Positions 20,376 to 29,632 of a DNA stretch of 64,000 bases are shown here, piece after piece. Within the stretch, counting starts at the first letter, position 1. Each line of letters opens with the position of its first letter. The stretch is from Planctomycetaceae bacterium (GTDB lineage Bacteria; Planctomycetota; Planctomycetia; Pirellulales; Pirellulaceae), in contig JAHEBQ010000023.1 in NCBI GenBank assembly GCA_024642205.1, positions 24,753-88,752 of the forward strand. Direction: 5' to 3'. The notes beneath the pieces were generated by a model. It was not told where the DNA came from, made no database searches, and saw only the letters and a program-made list of their open reading frames with translations. The position numbers and the translations under genes were made by a program.

Positions 20376-20863
20376 CGATTGACGTCGTTTTTGTTGTGCA
20401 TGGCAATGCCGAAAACGTCGCGCGGCAGAATGATTGACAATTGCAAAAACGGTAGAGATCGGTTCCCTTGTCTTTTAGTGAGCCTTCGTTTGATGGAAAC
20501 CGAGCCGTAATGGCGAAACGCGGCATCGCGATTCGACTCCTCCGAAATTCGCTTCGTCGTTGCTTATGCCGCTCAAATCAGCTTCGCCGGCGGAAATGAT
20601 GTTCAATTTTGGTCTTTTTCGAATTAATGTTTTAAAACCAAAACGCAGTCATCTGCATCCGGTTGCGACAAATTCACGACGAATCGCGCCTCGGTTTCGC
20701 ACTCTGGCCGTTTCGATTCTCTTTTTGTCCTGTTTGTCGGACGAATCAGTCCTTCGCGGGGCATCGCTTCACGGTAGAAACTGGTAGGATGCTACTTGGG
20801 CGGCTAGGCTTGGACACACCGTATCAAGCGACCGCTGAAGAAAACTTTTTAGGAATTGAACAA
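20376..20863. other. intergenic spacer with cold-shock gene leader
   Basis: 488 bp without a supported gene. A 75-codon frame (20560-20787) has no features. The part before 20864 may be a long structured 5' leader, as is common for cold-shock genes; I see no specific element. Confidence 0.35.
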
Positions 20864-21061
20864 ATGGCTGAAGGTACGATCAAACGACTCACAGACAAAG
20901 GCTTCGGATTTATCGACGTTGGACGTGATAAGGACTTATTCTTTCACTCCTCAAGCCTCGAAGGCGTGAGTTACGACGAACTCCGGGAAGGTCAGCGCGT
21001 GACTTTCACTGAAGCGCAAGGACAAAAAGGTCCGTGTGCAGAGAACGTTCAAACCGCATAG
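20864..21061 (+). CDS. cold-shock domain protein
   Basis: A 65-residue single cold-shock domain, binding single-stranded RNA or DNA as a chaperone. RNP-1 is present as KGFGFID and RNP-2 as DLFFHSSSL; the C-terminal strand QRVTFTEAQGQKGPCAENV is typical. Length matches the CspA family. ATG 20864 is chosen because the domain begins immediately (MAEGTIKRL) and AGGAA lies about 14 bp before it; the longer frame from 20663 adds non-homologous sequence. The 35-residue basic protein follows 53 bp downstream, and a strong terminator closes the pair. Confidence 0.95.
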   Translation: MAEGTIKRLTDKGFGFIDVGRDKDLFFHSSSLEGVSYDELREGQRVTFTEAQGQKGPCAENVQTA

Positions 21062-21114
21062 TGGCGGCAAGCCTTCTCTTTTAATCAGCTATTTTCATTT
21101 CCGGAGGATCAGGG

Positions 21115-21222
21115 ATGGGCGACAAGGGAAGTAGAGACAAAGGCAAAAAAGAGAAACAGAAAAAAGCCGTGCGCACGCCGAAGGAAAAGCGGAAGGCGCA
21201 AAAAGAAAAAAAGAACAGGTAG
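21115..21222 (+). CDS. small lysine-rich basic protein
   Basis: A 35-residue frame, MGDKGSRDKGKKEKQKKAVR followed by a Lys/Arg/Glu-rich tail ending EKKNR. A strong ribosome-binding site, GGAGGA at 21103-21108, sits 6 bp before the ATG, unusually good for this genome. Similar tiny MGDK...KGKKEK proteins occur in many bacteria as conserved hypotheticals (recollection, unverified). The extreme charge suggests RNA or ribosome contact. It lies between the cold-shock gene and the terminator at 21264, probably in one transcript. Confidence 0.7.
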   Translation: MGDKGSRDKGKKEKQKKAVRTPKEKRKAQKEKKNR

Positions 21223-21263
21223 AGTCGATGGAGGTATGAATACCTCTTCGAATCCACACATTC

Positions 21264-21298
21264 AAAAAGCACCGTTCAAAAGAACGGTGCTTTTTTTT
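21264..21298 (+). terminator. rho-independent terminator
   Basis: Perfect inverted repeat: left arm AAAAAGCACCGTTC (21264-21277), AAAA loop, right arm GAACGGTGCTTTTT (21282-21295), then more T. Ends the cold-shock/small-protein transcript. Confidence 0.92.
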
Positions 21299-21650
21299 CG
21301 TCGATACCGCGAATCTTGCGAACACATGATAATCACATTGCCCATCCTCCAGTTTAACGAATATGAAATAGGTTTCACGGGTTTATCGCGTCAACCCAAA
21401 CGGCGCCGTTGCGTCTCCTTGTCATTGCCTCGCGGCACCACAATCGTTGAACTCCAGTGGTGGATTCGCAGTTCGCGCTTGTTTTTGGTCGGTTCGGACG
21501 ACTTCAGCGGAATGTCGTCGGGCGCGTCGCTTTCAAGGCTGAAAGAGAATTTCACGGCTTTCGTGAATCCAATTCTTAATTCCATACGAAATCAATGTGT
21601 AGTAATTGGTGATAGGACTCAAACCATCTTACAGAATACGGAAGAACGAT
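21299..21650. other. intergenic spacer
   Basis: A minus-strand frame at 21391-21585 (64 codons, MELRIGFTKAVKFSFSLESD...) has no recognisable domain and no ribosome-binding site; I do not call it. The rest presumably holds the fasciclin promoter. Confidence 0.35.
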
Positions 21651-22835
21651 ATGACACGTCTAATGTTGGCAGTTTCGCTGATGGCATCAGCCTTTTTTGG
21701 GGGAGAAGCTTGGGCACAGGAAAAAACGATTGTCGAAACGGCTGTCGAATCCGGGAATTTCAACACGCTGATCGCCGCGCTCAAGGCTGCCGATCTGATT
21801 GACACGCTTGACGGTCACAGCCAGTTTACCGTGTTTGCGCCAACCGACGACGCATTTTCAAAAGTCGCTCCGGAGACAATTCAGTACCTGCTAAAACCTG
21901 AAAACAAAGCCCAACTGGCAAATGTCTTGACCTATCACTTGATGGCGGGCAGAGTGCTCGCGCGCAACGCTTATGATCTCAATTCGGCAAAAACCATCAA
22001 TGGCCAACGATTGCTTCTGAATTTTCGAGGTGATTCGCTGAGCGTCGGTGATGCGACCATCACCGTGACGGACATTCCGTGTTCCAACGGCATCATTCAT
22101 GTGATTGACACAGTCCTCTTGCCCACGCAGGACACGATTCCCGCCATTGCCGCAGCGGCCGGCAAGTTCGCGACTCTCTTGGCCGCAGTCGAGTCGGCAG
22201 GTTTGTCCGAATTCCTGTCCGGCCCTGGTCCTTTCACGGTCTTTGCCCCAACGGATGAAGCCTTTGACGGGTTGCCAGCTGGCACCATTGAATCGTTGCT
22301 GCAGCCGGAAAATCGGAAAAAGCTTGCTGACATCCTGAAATTTCATGTCATTTCTGGTCGCGTTTATGCCAACGACGCGGTCAAAGCCGGCCGCGCCAAG
22401 ACATTGCTTGGCCCAAGTCTCAGCGTTGATTTTTCTGCAGCTGGGATCCAAATCAGTAATTCGAAGGTCGTGGCCAGGAATATCGAAGCATCAAACGGCG
22501 TGATCCACGTAATTGATCAAGTGTTAATTCCATCGAACATGACCCGTAGTCACGCAATGAAAACGCTGACAAGTGCCATTGATCAGGGTGTCCCAAAATT
22601 TAATTCCGGTGATCACGCGGCATGCTGTACGCTGTACATGGAGGCCATGGAATCGATCGCAGTGACAGGCATCGAAAACATGGATGACCACACGCTGTTG
22701 GCCGTTCGACACGCGATTGACACTGCCAAAAACACGCACAATGTTACGGAGCGAACCTGGGTTTTGCGCCGCGGAATGGACACGTTGTACAACCGCTTAA
22801 GTAGCATGTCGATGCAAACGCAAACAAGTCGTTAG
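21651..22835 (+). CDS. exported protein with two fasciclin domains
   Basis: A 394-residue secreted protein. A signal peptide (MTRLMLAVSLMASAFFGGEA, cleavage after WAQ) precedes two fasciclin/FAS1 domains. FAS1-1, about 25-160, has FTVFAPTDDAFSKV, LTYHLMAGRV and NGIIHVIDTVLLP. FAS1-2, about 165-300, has FTVFAPTDEAFDGL, LKFHVISGRV and NGVIHVIDQVLIP. FAS1 domains mediate adhesion. The last 90 residues (HAMKTLTSAIDQGVPKFNSG onward) form a helical segment with a Cys pair that I do not recognise. ATG 21651 has a GGAAGAAC purine tract upstream. It converges on the aldehyde dehydrogenase gene. Confidence 0.92.
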   Translation: MTRLMLAVSLMASAFFGGEAWAQEKTIVETAVESGNFNTLIAALKAADLIDTLDGHSQFTVFAPTDDAFSKVAPETIQYLLKPENKAQLANVLTYHLMAGRVLARNAYDLNSAKTINGQRLLLNFRGDSLSVGDATITVTDIPCSNGIIHVIDTVLLPTQDTIPAIAAAAGKFATLLAAVESAGLSEFLSGPGPFTVFAPTDEAFDGLPAGTIESLLQPENRKKLADILKFHVISGRVYANDAVKAGRAKTLLGPSLSVDFSAAGIQISNSKVVARNIEASNGVIHVIDQVLIPSNMTRSHAMKTLTSAIDQGVPKFNSGDHAACCTLYMEAMESIAVTGIENMDDHTLLAVRHAIDTAKNTHNVTERTWVLRRGMDTLYNRLSSMSMQTQTSR

Positions 22836-22919
22836 CAGAGCTGGAACTCAACGTAAGGGCTTGTTTCTGGTCGGCGCGGCTTGTCTGGCTCAGTCAAGAC
22901 CGAAATCGTCGGCGTTCTT

Positions 22920-24422
22920 TCAGAGGCTGATGCAAACCGACTTGGTTTGGAGATAGTTCTCGAGTGCCGCATGGCCCATTTCACGACCCCAGCCCGATTG
23001 TTTGTAACCACCGAACGGCAACGCCGCATCGAAAATGCTGTAGCAGTTGATCCAGACCGTGCCAGCTTTGACCGATTTGGCCAAGCGATGAGCTTTGGAA
23101 ATATCTCGAGTCCAGATTCCGGCAGCCAAGCCATAGGAGGAGTCGTTGGCTTGACTGACGAGTTCGGCGTCATTGGCAAACGGCATGGCCGCGACAACGG
23201 GACCAAAGATCTCTTCTCGGACAATTGACATACTTTTCGAAGCGTTTTTCAAAACAGTGGGTTGGACGAAGTACCCCGGTTGATCGAGGGCGGCGCCGCC
23301 TGCGGTCGCTTCGGCGCCATCTGCCAATCCCGCTTTGAGATATCCACGAACACGCTCCAACTGCTCGCGGGAGACGAGGGGCCCCATTTGCGTCTCGGAA
23401 TCAAAGCCACTCCCGACTTTCAGGTTGTTGGCGATTTCGCTTACCCCTGCCACCACTTCGTCGTAGATACCCTGTTGCACAAACAAGCGGGAACCTGCAC
23501 TGCAAACCTGGCCCTGGTTAAAGAAAATCGCATCGGCCGCTCCTGCTATCGCCGTATCAAGATCCGCGTCGTCGTAGACGACGTTGGGGCTCTTGCCTCC
23601 CAGTTCCAAAGTTACCTTTTTCAGGTTGCCGGCTGCAGCTTTGACGATCAACTTTCCAACTTCGGTCGACCCAGTAAAAGCTACTTTATCGATCTGGTCA
23701 TGGGCAGCGATCGCGGCACCCGCAGTTTCGCCGAAGCCCGTGATGATATTGACAACACCATCAGGCACACCGGCTTCCTGTATCAGTTCACCCAAACGCA
23801 CGGCCGAAAGTGGAGTCTGTTCAGCTGGTTTCAAGACGATCGTACAGCCGGTCGCCAGGGCCGGGCCAAGTTTCCAGGCGGCCATTAAAAGCGGGAAATT
23901 CCACGGAATGATCTGTCCCACGACGCCAACTGGTTCCTTCAATGTGAAGGCGTGAAACTCGCCGCCGGGAACGTACGGCACGTTGACCGGAATCGTGCTT
24001 CCCTCGATCTTGGTTGCCCAGCCGGCCATGTAGCGAAACATGTCGGCGGCCAGCGCGACATCTGCGGCTTTGGCGACCGCCAGCGGTTTTCCGTTATCCA
24101 GCGTTTCCAACTGGGCCAATTCGTCGGCGTTTTGTTCGATCAGATCGCCAACTTTCCAGATCAATCGGCTGCGTTGTGACGCGGTCATACTCGACCAGGG
24201 CCCACTATCAAACGCCTTTCGAGCGGCTGCAACAGCCAGCTCCACATCGGCTGCGTCGCCTTCCGCCGCTTGCCCGATGACCTGGTCTGTGGATGGGTCG
24301 AAAACGTCAAAGCACTTACCGCTCCTGGCCGCAACCCAATCGCCGTCGATAAATAATTTCTTGGGAGAACTGAGGAACGACTGCAGCGATTCCGGAACGG
24401 ACGAAGTGGTAATGGTCGACAT
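22920..24422 (-). CDS. NAD(P)-dependent aldehyde dehydrogenase
   Basis: A 500-residue ALDH-superfamily enzyme oxidising an aldehyde to a carboxylate. Key residues are visible: Asn175 in IPWNFP, Lys198 in VLKPAE, the cofactor loop FTGSTEVG, general base Glu273 in LELGGKSP and nucleophile Cys307 in NQGQVCSAGSR. C-terminal WINCYSIFDAALPFGGYKQS matches class 1/2-type ALDHs. Length and N-terminal LFIDGDWVAA are typical of betaine-aldehyde and retinal-type dehydrogenases, but the substrate cannot be inferred. Single-gene transcription unit, convergent with the fasciclin gene. Confidence 0.95.
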   Translation of the reverse strand: MSTITTSSVPESLQSFLSSPKKLFIDGDWVAARSGKCFDVFDPSTDQVIGQAAEGDAADVELAVAAARKAFDSGPWSSMTASQRSRLIWKVGDLIEQNADELAQLETLDNGKPLAVAKAADVALAADMFRYMAGWATKIEGSTIPVNVPYVPGGEFHAFTLKEPVGVVGQIIPWNFPLLMAAWKLGPALATGCTIVLKPAEQTPLSAVRLGELIQEAGVPDGVVNIITGFGETAGAAIAAHDQIDKVAFTGSTEVGKLIVKAAAGNLKKVTLELGGKSPNVVYDDADLDTAIAGAADAIFFNQGQVCSAGSRLFVQQGIYDEVVAGVSEIANNLKVGSGFDSETQMGPLVSREQLERVRGYLKAGLADGAEATAGGAALDQPGYFVQPTVLKNASKSMSIVREEIFGPVVAAMPFANDAELVSQANDSSYGLAAGIWTRDISKAHRLAKSVKAGTVWINCYSIFDAALPFGGYKQSGWGREMGHAALENYLQTKSVCISL

Positions 24423-25326
24423 GAAAGATCCCTTCAGGAGTGAATCGGAGTGTCACCGATCGATCGAGTGCTTAGGGCATTAAATTCGATTCGGAACCGG
24501 TTGACAAGTCATACCTCGGGCCAGAAACGTGTTCAAACAGCCACGGGCAGTGAAATCGACAGCGAGGCGCAAAATTACAACGGCTCCTCCCGCGGAAAAA
24601 AACGACCGATCGCCGAAATTCGACTTTGAGCTACCAGGGTTTCCGCCGTATTATTTCGCGCCGGGCCAGAACCGCCAACGGGTCGAATACCGCGCATGTC
24701 TCAGGGATGGAGTCCTGAGGCCTTAAGTGGGCGGAATCAGAAAGCTGGTTTGCGAGGCAGAGCTTTCTCGGGGCAGTTATGAGTTGGAGCCGAGAACATG
24801 AACGTCCGGCCTACAACACAGAAACAGCATTTTGGTACCAACAAGGTAACGCACGTCGCAGTCGCGAACAAAATCTCCGTATTGCTGACTTCCCAGGGCG
24901 TTCGCTGTTCAACGTCGACGGCGGTTTTCGTTGAGCCCCGATTCGATCCGCAACCGGAAAGAATAACCAGTGGCAAACTGGCGGCAGCATCAATCACAAG
25001 GTTGGGCAACCCAATGTCAATTCTCATGGGGATCCGCCTTTGCATTCCATGATACGCCTGCAGAAGGATTGTCACTTTGAAGCTTAGTTGATTGACGGAG
25101 CAAAACCCGTCTGGTACCGACTGTGGTCGGCAGAGAATCGGTTGACGATCGCACCGCTCAACAGGAATTTGGACGCATGGATGAGGGTGTTTTCGGGCAC
25201 AGTGACCATGTGGGCGGACGGATCAAGAATCAACTCCAGCCCCGCTTTCTTGAGCGAAATAATGATTTGAGTGGTATAACAACTTGAGTGAATACAACAC
25301 TCCTCGGGTCTGACAAACTTGAGTCG
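24423..25326. other. about 900-bp region with possible minus-strand gene fragments
   Basis: No confident gene. Two minus-strand frames have codon usage resembling the neighbours. 25209-25084 gives 41 residues (MVTVPENTLIHASKFLLSGA...) and stays open further upstream toward the RarD stop. 25027-24737 gives 96 residues with a lipobox-like VILSGC followed by GSNRG. Neither has a recognisable domain. They could be a decayed gene or small orphan genes downstream of rarD. Confidence 0.3.
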
Positions 25327-26301
25327 TCATTCCTGGGCCATGGTATTCAACTTCGATTCCGCAAGCATGCTGTTCCGCATCGAAATCAAAAACAGCAACA
25401 CTCCGAACCAGACAAACGCGAAACCAATCAATCGTGTGTAATCGAGCAATTCCCCAAACACAAAAAGACCGGTGAGAAACTGAATCGTGGGTCCGATGTA
25501 TTGCAAGAATCCAACGGTCGATAAAGGCAGGTGCTTGACGGCACTGGCGTAAAGCGCGAGCGGAGCGATTGTTGCCAGGCCGCTGCCAAACAGCAAAACG
25601 TAAGTCCACCAGGGAAACTCCAGGGGGTTTCCCTGGGTTGTCACGAACCGCCAAACCAGATAAACCAGGGCCGGAAGCAATACAAATCCGGTTTCCAGGG
25701 TTAGTCCGGTCAACGCGGAAAGGCTGGCCTTCTTTTTGACCACTCCATAGAACCCAAAGCTAAACGCAATCGTCAGGGGAACCCAGAGCAAACCGCCTTC
25801 GGACATCGTCGTGAACCCAACACCGAAGGCAGCCAGCCCAACCGCAATCCACTTGAGGTTGCTTAACCGCTCTCGTAACAACAAAACGCTCAGCAACACC
25901 ACGACCAACGGGCAAATGTAATAGCCCAGGCTTGCGTCAAGTGCATGGTCGTTCATAACGGCCCAAACGAACGTTAACCAGTTGATCACGATCAACAGCG
26001 ATGCCAACGCGTGTAGCAAGAGCGTTTTTCGGTCGCGAAGTGACTTCGCAACTTCGCCCGTCGTTGGAAGCACCGGATGTTTTACGGATCGTGATATCCA
26101 GACCAGATTTGCCAGAAGAAAAAACGACCAAATCGCGCGGTGAGCGACAAAATCCATCGATTCAACGCTTCTGAGCGCGTAAACATAGATGGGAAAACAG
26201 CCCCAAAGAACCTGCGCAAGAATTGCACAAACCAGTCCGAATCTGGGATTTTGCTGTACAGAAGGCATGCAGGCTGACCGGCGTTGTTGGACGGAAGCCA
26301 T
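25327..26301 (-). CDS. rarD: EamA-family transporter RarD
   Basis: A 324-residue inner-membrane protein with about ten hydrophobic helices in two EamA repeats. Typical RarD blocks are present: AQVLWGCFPIYVYALRSV at the start, ALDASLGYYICPLVVVLLSV mid-protein, SFGFYGVVKKK, and FLQYIGPTIQFLTGLFVFGE near the end. RarD belongs to the drug/metabolite superfamily and is annotated from a chloramphenicol-sensitivity locus; its physiological substrate is unknown. ATG 26301 or MPSVQQ (26268) could be the start; both place the first helix properly. Single gene on the minus strand. Confidence 0.93.
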   Translation of the reverse strand: MASVQQRRSACMPSVQQNPRFGLVCAILAQVLWGCFPIYVYALRSVESMDFVAHRAIWSFFLLANLVWISRSVKHPVLPTTGEVAKSLRDRKTLLLHALASLLIVINWLTFVWAVMNDHALDASLGYYICPLVVVLLSVLLLRERLSNLKWIAVGLAAFGVGFTTMSEGGLLWVPLTIAFSFGFYGVVKKKASLSALTGLTLETGFVLLPALVYLVWRFVTTQGNPLEFPWWTYVLLFGSGLATIAPLALYASAVKHLPLSTVGFLQYIGPTIQFLTGLFVFGELLDYTRLIGFAFVWFGVLLFLISMRNSMLAESKLNTMAQE

Positions 26302-26622
26302 GCAACTTACGACTTCGAAGCAACATTACTAGTGGGGCAGCAAATGGATTTCATCCCCGCAACGGTCTTTTCATCGGAATTCCATTCCAGGCAATGCAGC
26401 CAGGGGATATCCCTGGTCAATTGTACGCAATTTGGATTGAGTATCCATTGACCGTCAAAATCGTTCAAATCCAACTCGTCCTTCGGCCTTTCTTGATCGT
26501 TGTGCTTTCGTTCCAATTGGTTCTTGCAACCGGTTGAACCGATCTATTAACTTCCGAATTGAATTGAATGATCGCAACGAAACCATTCAAGATTCAATTG
26601 AACACTTTTCCAAGAGACCTCG
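26302..26622. other. divergent promoter region
   Basis: 321 bp between the leftward rarD and the rightward methyltransferase gene; no gene or clear motif seen. Confidence 0.4.
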
Positions 26623-27417
26623 ATGAAAACTGATCTGCGAAAGCAATTGACCGGACAAATCAACGCAATGCGGCCCTGGCATCATGATATTCTGCTTTTT
26701 GATGACTTCTCCACTGGTCGCGTTTTCTCGCCAGATGGAAAACTCGATCGGCCCAGCAATGATGGTGTCAGTCTGATCTCGCCGCGAGTTCGGTACCTGG
26801 CACAACTCGATCGACTTTATCCCGATGGCATGAGCGGAAAGAGCTTTCTTGATTGTGCCTGTAATGCTGGTGGCTATTGCTTCTGGTCGCGCGAGCGAGA
26901 AATCGCACTGGGCGTTGGGTTTGACGTTCGCGAGCACTGGATTCAACAAGCCCGGTTTGTCCAGGAACATCGCACAGTGTTTCCGACCGACAACCTGGAG
27001 TTTCACGTCATGGACCTCTACGACGTGCCAACGATGAATTACGAGCCCTTTGACATGACTTACTTCAGCGGAATTTTCTATCACCTTCCCGATCCTGTCA
27101 CAGGTTTGAAAATTGCCGCCGACCTGACAACCGATGTCTTGATTCTCAATACGGCGTTGATGCTGGATTCAAGAAACCCCCGTGGACTGACAATGGCTCG
27201 CGAAAGCCGAACCAAGGTCATGTCAGGAGTACACGAATTGTCCTGGTTCCCAAATGGCAAGGAAACGCTGCGAGATATCCTGTTGTGGATGGGTTTCAAA
27301 GATTTGAAAATCACCATGTTCAACGAGCGCAAAGACAATTTCCGCAGTCGCATCGAAATCGTCGCCGCTCGTGCTCCCGGTCGTTTGTCAGGGCTGGAAG
27401 GCGAATCGCTGACCTAG
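26623..27417 (+). CDS. class I SAM-dependent methyltransferase (CmoB/DUF1698-like)
   Basis: A 264-residue cytosolic enzyme. The SAM-binding motif I is SFLDCACNAGGYCFWS (about 84-99), then the acidic VGFDVREHWIQQAR and the motif IV region DMTYFSGIFYHLPDPV. The overall order and the FYHLPDP block resemble CmoB-like/DUF1698 methyltransferases, which modify tRNA wobble uridines or small molecules, but the CmoB-specific N-terminal domain is short here, so the substrate is open. ATG 26623 follows an AGAGA tract. It stands alone; the intergenic repeat copy A lies downstream. Confidence 0.85.
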   Translation: MKTDLRKQLTGQINAMRPWHHDILLFDDFSTGRVFSPDGKLDRPSNDGVSLISPRVRYLAQLDRLYPDGMSGKSFLDCACNAGGYCFWSREREIALGVGFDVREHWIQQARFVQEHRTVFPTDNLEFHVMDLYDVPTMNYEPFDMTYFSGIFYHLPDPVTGLKIAADLTTDVLILNTALMLDSRNPRGLTMARESRTKVMSGVHELSWFPNGKETLRDILLWMGFKDLKITMFNERKDNFRSRIEIVAARAPGRLSGLEGESLT

Positions 27418-27639
27418 GCTCTATTCATTACTTGGGAGGTCATGAGGATTCATCGTTACGCAAGGAACAAGTCTCGTCGGGAGCCTCGACCACCCAAAAA
27501 ACTGAAATAGAGTCGAAAGCACAGGTGAATTGCCAAACCTGGCTGCGTCCGTGCCCTTCATCCCCCTCGACAGCGATATAGGTCTCGGGCCGCCAAACCA
27601 ACGACCGAGCGGTAAACCCAAGACCAATCCCGTTTTCTT

Positions 27640-28080
27640 CCGATTGCTGATCCCCGTTCCGGGTATCCGCAGGTATCCCACTCCGCGAGCCTGGTGAATT
27701 TATCCGGTTGTTGCTGGCAACCGAAACGTGCATACGTCAAGCGGGTCTGCAGCACCCAGTCGTTACTCTATCGCAGCCGGGTTTTTGGATCCGTGGGCCA
27801 GGAATAACTCCAGGACTGGCAATCCGCTTGATGGGGAATGACGGTATGTGGCATTTCGCTCACAGGTGGTCATTGTATCTCTCAGCCTCAACGTGAAATG
27901 CCACATGGTTTTTCCCCTTGGATCACGAGGCGGTGTCCGAAAACACAAAGGACCACGCACACATGGCATGACAAAACGAATCAGATTTTGTACTGGTCGT
28001 TTCGGCTTCGAAAAGAAAAAGCTGACAAATCAGGCTCATTGCCCGCCCAGCCCCGGCGGAAGTAAATGCCTGGGGGCTTT
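27640..28080. repeat. diverged intergenic repeat, copy A
   Basis: This stretch aligns along its length, with small gaps, to 49770-50245 in the same orientation. Strongest blocks: TTTGTACTGGTCGTTTCGGC, the following TTCGAAAAGAAAA (A, from 27987) and CTTGGATCACGAGGCG (A, about 27917). On the minus strand both copies read FSFR-RN-QYK in the same frame, but copy A stops soon after. It fills most of the 27418-28266 gap. Probably a decayed gene family or dispersed non-coding element. Confidence 0.65.
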
Positions 28081-28266
28081 AATCTCGGCCGCTTCAACCA
28101 CCAGTTTTCGCCGCCCAGGAGCCCTCCTTACGAATATCAGCCTTCCATGAAACTCAAATACATCTTCGGAAGGTTCAAGGCCGGTACAACCAGCGGTGAT
28201 CACGAGGTAACATTGGTTTCAGCCCGCCCGTCTTCCGATTTATTCCAACGTAAACGAGACACAAAA

Positions 28267-29496
28267 ATGAAAGCCGCAATCCTGGTTTTTTTCGTTGCAT
28301 CCTGTTTGGCATTTTTTACTTCACAAAGCAACGCGCAGGAGGCCGGCATTCGTTTTGTGTCGAAACTCTTGACCGTTGACGCCAACGAAGGGATCGACAT
28401 CGCGGACATCAACGGCGACGGCAAGCTCGATATCGTCGCGGGCAGAAACTGGTATCAAGCACCGGAATTTGCCCCGCGACCGCTTCGTCTGATTGCCGAT
28501 TGGAATGGCTACGTCGAGTCCAATGGTGATTTCTGCGTCGATGTCGATCAGGATGGATTGATCGACGTCGTCGCTGGGTCGTTCCTGCCAACGGAAGTGA
28601 AATGGTACAGGAACCCGGGAACCGAAGCACTTTCCCTGGGTCAACTTTGGCCCGAAGCGACGCTGGTCGACACAAAACTGAGCCAGAACGAAGCCAGTTT
28701 CCTGCATGACTTTGACGGGGACGGTCAGCCCGAGTGGATTTCCAATAGCTGGAAACAGGAGAACCCGGTCGTCGTTTGGAAATTCGATATGGTCGAGACG
28801 GAAGTTACATCGACCCGGGGGAAAGGCAAGAATGCCAAGGAGGTCACCCTTAAACAAAAAGTCCCAACGGTTATCAAACATGTTGTCGGTGTAAACGGTA
28901 ACTCCCACGGGATGGGATTTGGTGATATCAACAACGACGGCCGCGAAGACATTTTGATTGCGACCGGCTGGTATGAGCGTCCGGAAAACGATCCATTTGC
29001 CAAGCCATGGAAATTTCATCCCGACTGGGAATACCTGCACGCGAGCTGCCCGATGTTAGTTCGCGATCTCGATGGAGATGGCAAGAATGACTTGATCTGG
29101 GGCAAAGGGCATGATTACGGACTCTATTGGTGGAAATCCGAAGGACTTGCCGAAGACGGGAAGCTCAAGTTTGAACAGCACCTGATCGACGATCAGTATT
29201 CCCAACCGCACACGATTCATTTCGCGGACCTGGACGGCGACGGATCGGACGAATTGATCAGCGGCAAGCGTGTCCGGGCGCATAACGGCAACGATCCCGG
29301 CGGACAAGAGATGGCCTGCATGTACTATTACCAGTGGAATTCTGAAATGCGGACTTTCAAACGATTTGTGATCGACGAAGGCCACATTGGGACGGGGCTC
29401 CAGATTCGCACCGCCGACTTGAATGAGGACGGCAAGGTGGACATCGCCGTCGCAGGCAAAGATGGGACCTGGTTGTTGTTCAATCAGGGCAAATAG
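28267..29496 (+). CDS. exported FG-GAP/VCBS-repeat protein
   Basis: A 409-residue secreted beta-propeller. Signal peptide MKAAILVFFVASCLAFFTSQ with cleavage near SNAQ. Repeat loops: DIADINGDGKLDIVAGRNWY, VDVDQDGLIDVVAGSF, FGDINNDGREDILIATGWY, VRDLDGDGKNDLIWGKG, FADLDGDGSDELISGKR and TADLNEDGKVDIAVAG, each with the Ca-binding DxDxDG pattern. This sub-type (GRNWYQAPEF, WYRNPG) is common in planctomycete genomes, often beside sugar-active enzymes or sulfatases (family knowledge). The longer frame from 28066 would bury the signal peptide. A bidirectional-looking hairpin lies 40 bp downstream. Confidence 0.88.
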   Translation: MKAAILVFFVASCLAFFTSQSNAQEAGIRFVSKLLTVDANEGIDIADINGDGKLDIVAGRNWYQAPEFAPRPLRLIADWNGYVESNGDFCVDVDQDGLIDVVAGSFLPTEVKWYRNPGTEALSLGQLWPEATLVDTKLSQNEASFLHDFDGDGQPEWISNSWKQENPVVVWKFDMVETEVTSTRGKGKNAKEVTLKQKVPTVIKHVVGVNGNSHGMGFGDINNDGREDILIATGWYERPENDPFAKPWKFHPDWEYLHASCPMLVRDLDGDGKNDLIWGKGHDYGLYWWKSEGLAEDGKLKFEQHLIDDQYSQPHTIHFADLDGDGSDELISGKRVRAHNGNDPGGQEMACMYYYQWNSEMRTFKRFVIDEGHIGTGLQIRTADLNEDGKVDIAVAGKDGTWLLFNQGK

Positions 29497-29535
29497 CCAG
29501 GCTGTTCCAGGATGCTTCGGTCCGGTTCAATGGCG

Positions 29536-29570
29536 CATGAAAAAGCGGCACCGAAATTCGCTGCCGCTTT
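29536..29570 (-). terminator. rho-independent terminator for the minus-strand redoxin transcript
   Basis: Nine-bp perfect stem AAAGCGGCA / TGCCGCTTT (29542-29550 with 29562-29570), 11-nt loop. Read on the minus strand it ends in five T residues, placing it about 60 bp after the stop codon of the TlpA-like gene. Confidence 0.8.
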
Positions 29571-29632
29571 GAAATGCTGTCCGATTGACCAAGCCGTGTT
29601 CTCAAACTCCAGGCACGGTCTCGAATGCTGGG

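Noticed and set aside
21391..21585. 64-codon minus-strand frame before the fasciclin gene
   Set aside because: No ribosome-binding site or domain; overlaps a likely promoter region.
21236..21802. 188-codon plus-strand frame spanning the terminator and the fasciclin start
   Set aside because: Runs through a strong terminator and overlaps the fasciclin signal peptide in another frame.
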